Below, one piece after another: positions 60,901 to 64,000 of a DNA stretch of 64,000 nucleotides. The first letter of the stretch is position 1, and the number at the start of each line of letters is the position of its first letter. The DNA lies in assembly GCA_002452335.1 (NCBI GenBank), contig DKFJ01000006.1, forward strand, positions 215,207 to 279,206, given 5' to 3'. The notes beneath the pieces are model-generated. The model was not told the origin of the DNA, did not search any database, and saw nothing but the letters and a program-made list of their open reading frames with translations. Made by a program: the position numbers and the translations under genes. The DNA comes from Deferribacteraceae bacterium UBA6799. GTDB lineage: Bacteria > Chrysiogenota > Deferribacteres > Deferribacterales > Geovibrionaceae.

Positions 60901-62615
60901 AATCTGACAATGAGGATGATTTTGAAAGCACTGGAGATGTCGAAAGTATCTTAAATTTATTTGAGTCTAAAGGCGCATTGAAGAGAATGCTCAAATGGCA
61001 TTATAGAAGCAGGCATGATTCACTTATCGCAGTCTCAAATTCAAAATTCTACGACAATAATCTTATTATATTTCCCTCACCGATAACTTTATTAGACGAA
61101 GAAGGACTCACTCTAAAATATCATCCTGAGACTATTTATGACAAAGGAAAAACTAGAACAAACCAGAAAGAGGCTGAGATCATTGCAAAAGAAATTATCA
61201 GTCATGCTAAACATAGGTCAAATAAATCTTTAGGGGTTGTTGCTTTTAGCGATGCCCAGAGGAATGAGATTGAAGCAAAACTAGAAATTTTGAGAAAGCA
61301 AGATGACTCCTGTGAAAACTTTTTTGCCAGAGATAAAAATGAACCATTCTTTATCAAAAGCCTTGAAAATGTGCAAGGAGATGAAAGAGATTTTATTTTT
61401 ATCAGCATTGGCTATGGTAAATCTGCTGATGGTATTTTGTCTGCCACCTTTGGACCACTAACTAAGCAAGGAGGGGAGAGAAGACTAAATGTCCTAATAT
61501 CAAGAGCCAAACATAAAATGGTTGTTTTTAGTAATTTTAAAGCGTCTGAAATGGATTTGCGCAATTCTCAGTCTATAGGTAATCGCAGTTTAAAGTATTT
61601 TCTGGAATTTGCTGAAACAAAGCGTTTGGAGCAACCATATTCAACAGGTCTAGATACTGATTCTCCTTTTGAGGATGCTGTGATTAAAGCGTTAAACGAT
61701 AGAGGGATTGAGACAGAGCCTCAAATTGGGACAGCTGGCTACCGGATTGATATTGGAATAAAACATCCAGATTTTCCAGGTAAATATATATTGGGTATTG
61801 AGTGCGATGGGGCAATGTATCACAGTGCCAGCTCCGCAAGAGATAGAGATAGGTTAAGGCAAGAAGTCCTTGAGAACCTTGGCTGGACAATTCATAGGAT
61901 TTGGAGCACTGACTGGTATAAATCTCCTGAGAAAGAGATTGATAAAGCAATAGATGCTATAAAAAAGGCAGCAGAGAAGAACTTTTATAATGAGGTTGAG
62001 ATTGAGCAGACTGAAGCAGAGCATTCGCCGGTGATTGCTCGGGAAGATGCTGTTGCCAATAATGAAATAGGAGTTTTACCATATATAAAGGCTGAGATTG
62101 TTATATCTTTATACGGCAGAGATTTTCATAATCTGACTATCCGTGAGCTTGTGCCTCATATTATAGAAATTGTAGAGGTTGAATCTCCTATTCATATTGA
62201 TGAGCTTACAAGACGTTTAAGGCTTGCCGCAGATATTCAGAAAGCAGGAGCAAGAATACAACAACTTGTAGCGGATGCTTGCCGCTATGCACATCAAAAG
62301 GGAAATATCAGGTTAAGTAGTTCATTCTTGTGGGATGCTTCAATGACTGTTCCATCTGTCAGAGACAGGAGTAGCTTTGATAATCAAGAAAAGAAAATTG
62401 ATTATATAAGTGATGAAGAAATTGAAGAAGCAATTAAAATGATTGTCCAGCAGTCTTTTTCTATTTCTGAAAATGATTTGATTACTAAAACGGCAAATAT
62501 TCTTGGCTTTGCAAGAACAACCGGCAAAATAGCTGACTATATTAAATCTATTTTAAAGAAATTAATAAATATGAATGAATTTGACATTAACGGTAACATG
62601 GTTTCATCAAATTAA
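57960..62615 (+). CDS. DUF4011/DUF3320 superfamily-1 helicase with C-terminal nuclease-like domain
   Basis: A 1,551-residue protein. N-terminal DUF4011 (KELLDLSTRNTLIHY), Upf1-like SF1 helicase with Walker A GPPGTGKSQT near residue 320, DEAS-type Walker B MVIFDEASQVKP, VVGDKRQLPP and the C-terminal RecA half ending LNVLISRAKHKMVV. A PD-(D/E)XK REase-MTES_1575 type domain follows (FEDAVIKAL ... GYRIDIGIKHP ... GIECDGAMYHS), then DUF3320. I use ATG 57960, 7 bases from AAGG. Giant helicase-nuclease proteins of this type are typical of defence islands. No partner is clearly adjacent. Confidence 0.92.
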   Translation: MLTDTLLLLNKNRKELLDLSTRNTLIHYSKKRRQIDVVDEKSDSIFDILVNQGHKMSFEPLEEEKLKEVIEDNEVDISQLLSQPEEELDEKGYADRHYDNKLQTKLSPDKLQRSLLSIHNDSKTYIEEQGANILYLALGFLYWFESDNVSEARRAPLVLIPVSIDRKSARERFSLSYDGEEIGDNLSLAEKLRSEFSIEIPPIKEIDSFDVMAYFDQVKLAVEKEKRWQVDPHKIILGFFSFGKFLMYKDLDADKWSSTECCVLDALLNGGFRNESSDFGEDTNVDDIISPLNSSFIKDADSTQVLAVLDAKSGKNLAIQGPPGTGKSQTITNIIAEGLSDGKKILFVSEKMAALEVVKSRLDQSGLGDAVFELHSFKTNKKHVLGELDRVLNSGRPKNIENTYDIDEYLESRKRLNEYCQAVNSKIDGTQLSFVQALGKRSLIENPIVNDDSFPDINLQQDQYQKVRIIVQEITNYLKENGVPSSNPLSASQLTVYVPSDKADIALNIKQIISSIEQVMLNMKFIGEKLERSFSADKDTFNKIKRTADIAVTSPDLQKAEVKTDDWLNKRDEIVRFMNSADDIQKIYIKYRDRLIDEVWSQDLLQERKIFAAIGDKWWRILSGEYRRASRSIKGYLKGTLKNDNKAIIDMLDSIMSVQKQKPSVDESITRIEQIFNDSLDIMATEWSRLRVTSDWLYERHVELEKGEILSCIFDMINRPDCIADISEKCQQSIELLHDINEKFLYVSKKIMIVTNTCQDISDMTEILKGWLANIDYLDSVTYFNSLRDKLAKYGLVSIADKAFNWKYSNESFINAYDCKWLDEKLEQAFRLKPEIHNFNASGHKTKIKNFSEIDKKLMFQNCCKLAFSHHMSVPRGSDGEMSVIKTQINRKRNIIPIRKLIEKAGRAIQAIKPVFMMSPMSVATYLPPATVKFDMVIFDEASQVKPVDAFGAILRAGQTIVVGDKRQLPPTSFFEKISAESDNEDDFESTGDVESILNLFESKGALKRMLKWHYRSRHDSLIAVSNSKFYDNNLIIFPSPITLLDEEGLTLKYHPETIYDKGKTRTNQKEAEIIAKEIISHAKHRSNKSLGVVAFSDAQRNEIEAKLEILRKQDDSCENFFARDKNEPFFIKSLENVQGDERDFIFISIGYGKSADGILSATFGPLTKQGGERRLNVLISRAKHKMVVFSNFKASEMDLRNSQSIGNRSLKYFLEFAETKRLEQPYSTGLDTDSPFEDAVIKALNDRGIETEPQIGTAGYRIDIGIKHPDFPGKYILGIECDGAMYHSASSARDRDRLRQEVLENLGWTIHRIWSTDWYKSPEKEIDKAIDAIKKAAEKNFYNEVEIEQTEAEHSPVIAREDAVANNEIGVLPYIKAEIVISLYGRDFHNLTIRELVPHIIEIVEVESPIHIDELTRRLRLAADIQKAGARIQQLVADACRYAHQKGNIRLSSSFLWDASMTVPSVRDRSSFDNQEKKIDYISDEEIEEAIKMIVQQSFSISENDLITKTANILGFARTTGKIADYIKSILKKLINMNEFDINGNMVSSN

Positions 62616-62642
62616 TGGTCTCCGTTTGGAGGTCTCATTTGA

Positions 62643-62774
62643 TTTACTGAAACAGACCAGCTTTTGTTTCGCCTTGCGCTCTGGAAAGGTAGTGACAGGT
62701 ATGATCTGGTGTGGTATCTGGCAAATCATCCTTCTGAAACTGAAATCTGGTCAAAAGATTTTTTCATATTATAA
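62643..62774 (+). pseudogene. Possible remnant of an AbiEii-like toxin C-terminus
   Basis: A 43-codon open frame with no start, just after the giant helicase gene, reads LFRLALWKGSDRYDLVWYLANHP. The WKGxDxYDLVWYL pattern recalls the C-terminal segment of AbiEii-type nucleotidyltransferase toxins. If real, it is a truncated relic; a chance frame cannot be excluded. Confidence 0.3.
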
Positions 62775-62781
62775 ATACAAT

Positions 62782-63921
62782 CTAACATAACTTATTCCTT
62801 GTATTAAGCACCACGACATTTTCGCCTCTGCTGGCGTTAATCAGCTTTTCCGCGAGTCCGACATCGCCTAGAACCCTCTTCCAGTATGGAAGTTTTCTGC
62901 CGGGAGAACCAATCACGATATGCCCCACACGGTGTTCTTCTGCAAATTTCAGGATAGTGCCGACGATGTCATCGCTTCTGTAGGTATAAACGGTTGCGCC
63001 AAGCTCCTGCGCAAGCTCAAGGGTGTCTGTCAGAAGCCTTTGTGTGTGTGCATCGATTTTTTCGGGTTTTTCTTTTGACGTTTCAACATAAAGAGCGTAC
63101 CAGTTGCGGTTCAGCTTTCCTGCCAGTCTGGAAGTATACCGCAGGAGCATACCGCTGTTCGGTCCTTTTGAGCTGAGGCAGACCATGACCTGATCTGGAT
63201 TGGCAGGCATTTCCTCCTTTTCCGCCGTTCTCTGCCTGAAATCAATATGTGCGGCAAGCTCCCGCAGGGTCAGCTCCCGCAGATGTTCCAGATTATTCAC
63301 CTTAAAAAAATTTTCCAGAGCCGCTTCAATCTTTTCGGCGATATATACCTTACCCTCCGAAAGCCTCTGACGCAGATCCTCGGCGGTGACGTCAACGTTA
63401 ACGATCTGATCTGCCTCGGCAATAACTCTGTCTGGTATGCGCTCTTTAACTTTCACAGCGGTCAGCTTTTCGATGGTGTCGTAAAGGCTTTCAATATGCT
63501 GAACGTTCAGAGCGGAGATAACGTGTATGCCCGCCGAGCGCAGTTCCTCCACATCCTGCCAGCGTTTCGCATGTCTGCTGCCGGGAACGTTGGTATGCGC
63601 CAGTTCATCGACAATAACCGCTTCCGGGCGGCGGGCAATTATTCCCGCCGTGTCCATTTCACGGATATCTATCCCTCTGTAGTTCAGGCTTATCTGCGGA
63701 ACGGTTTCAAGCCCCTCAAGAAGCGCTTCAGTCTCTTTGCGCCCGTGGGTCTCCGCATAACCCACCACCACATCAATTCCTTCCTCTTTCAGCTTATGAG
63801 CTTCCTGAAGCATTTTATATGTCTTTCCGACCCCTGCGGCATAGCCCAGATATATCTTCAGCCTGCCCCGTTGAGCTAACTTTATCATCCGCAAAAAGCT
63901 GTCCGCCCGTTCGCCGTTCAT
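62782..63921 (-). CDS. Stand-alone KdpD sensor domain with universal-stress domain
   Basis: A 379-residue KdpD N-terminal protein lacking the membrane and kinase parts. It has the KdpD Walker A GYAAGVGKTYKML, VIVDELAHTN and PGSRHAKRWQDVEEL, then a universal-stress-protein domain (about 240-370) ending IVIGSPGRKLPYWKRVLG. Truncated KdpD proteins occur naturally in several bacteria, where they modulate Kdp potassium regulation by unknown means. The ATG at 63921 lies 3 bases beyond the kdpC stop, so it is part of a kdp operon. I see no frameshift that would extend it. Confidence 0.9.
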   Translation of the reverse strand: MNGERADSFLRMIKLAQRGRLKIYLGYAAGVGKTYKMLQEAHKLKEEGIDVVVGYAETHGRKETEALLEGLETVPQISLNYRGIDIREMDTAGIIARRPEAVIVDELAHTNVPGSRHAKRWQDVEELRSAGIHVISALNVQHIESLYDTIEKLTAVKVKERIPDRVIAEADQIVNVDVTAEDLRQRLSEGKVYIAEKIEAALENFFKVNNLEHLRELTLRELAAHIDFRQRTAEKEEMPANPDQVMVCLSSKGPNSGMLLRYTSRLAGKLNRNWYALYVETSKEKPEKIDAHTQRLLTDTLELAQELGATVYTYRSDDIVGTILKFAEEHRVGHIVIGSPGRKLPYWKRVLGDVGLAEKLINASRGENVVVLNTRNKLC

Positions 63922-63924
63922 TTT

Positions 63925-64000
63925 CTACTCCACTTCGTTCAGTGCCATGTTCAGCTCAAGCACGTTCACAATTTTAAGATTACTGTCTGTGTGTTTTTCA
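63925..64000 (-). CDS. kdpC: KdpC, potassium-transporting ATPase subunit C (C-terminal end only)
   Basis: The final 24 codons, ending LKIVNVLELNMALNEVE, match the conserved KdpC tail (VNVLELNLAL). The gene continues beyond the window. KdpC stabilises the KdpFABC pump for potassium uptake. The stop lies 3 bases before the KdpD-like start. Confidence 0.85.
   Translation of the reverse strand, partial: EKHTDSNLKIVNVLELNMALNEVE

Noticed and set aside
62575..62790. 71-codon frame overlapping the end of the giant helicase gene
   Set aside because: It overlaps the helicase frame, lacks a ribosome site and has no recognisable protein pattern; the neighbouring frame at 62643 looks more protein-like.
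1..64000. CRISPR array or insertion sequence
   Set aside because: No regularly spaced short repeats and no transposase-like protein were seen; the only repeats are REP-like elements and the duplicated cassette.

Overview
The window is bacterial chromosome of near-balanced base composition, with a distinctly AT-rich stretch at about 53.6-62.8 kb and a single AT-rich gene at 5.9-6.9 kb. The gene set (methylmalonyl-CoA pathway, iron-only nitrogenase, large sensory and chemotaxis repertoire, Kdp genes, REP-like TCATTGCGAGG palindromes) suggests a free-living anaerobic or microaerophilic Gram-negative diazotroph. A Deferribacterota-type host is my low-confidence guess. No rRNA gene, intact tRNA gene, transposase, reverse transcriptase or CRISPR array was seen.

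Layout. 0-5.8 kb: propionyl/methylmalonyl-CoA module (biotin carboxylase, biotin carrier, methylmalonyl-CoA mutase, MeaB, alpha/beta hydrolase-like gene). 5.9-9.7 kb: DUF91/NucS-like nuclease, acetyltransferase, periplasmic triple-rhodanese with a haem c motif, DUF2461. 9.7-12.1 kb: PhnD-like binding protein translationally coupled to a diguanylate cyclase. 12.2-15.0 kb: SLC13 carboxylate transporter and a DUF6765 protein. 15.4-24.2 kb: a complete iron-only (Anf) nitrogenase locus. anfA and draT run rightward; anfH-D-G-K, a PNPOx-fold gene, anfO and a gamma-glutamylcyclotransferase-like gene run leftward from a sigma-54 promoter with an upstream GTAC-N6-GTAC site.

24.3-42.3 kb is a sensory block: a binding-lipoprotein/histidine-kinase pair, a leftward run of eleven genes (receiver, MCP, STAS, cheY, cheA, MCP, cheW, cheR, cheD, cheB, HisKA_2-type kinase), and a divergent hybrid kinase with a sigma-54-dependent response regulator. 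42.3-44.9 kb: transglutaminase-like protein, AcuI/YhdH-type reductase and a divergent MarR regulator sharing a perfect palindrome. 45.0-51.6 kb: six secreted DUF1566 (C-type-lectin-like) genes, which resolve into a three-gene cassette duplicated in tandem. 51.7-53.5 kb: ilvD.

53.8-62.8 kb looks like an acquired defence island: a RexA/RexB-like gene pair (my inference), a tRNA-Arg-like remnant, a small membrane protein, a RlaP-type nucleotidyltransferase, a Fic protein and a giant DUF4011/DUF3320 helicase-nuclease. The window ends in a stand-alone KdpD sensor-domain gene and the end of kdpC.

How it fits together: AnfA should switch on the leftward anf operon through sigma-54 when the iron-only enzyme is needed, and DraT can ADP-ribosylate AnfH at Arg100. 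No nifB, nifEN, nifV or draG is present here, so cofactor assembly and reactivation must be encoded elsewhere.
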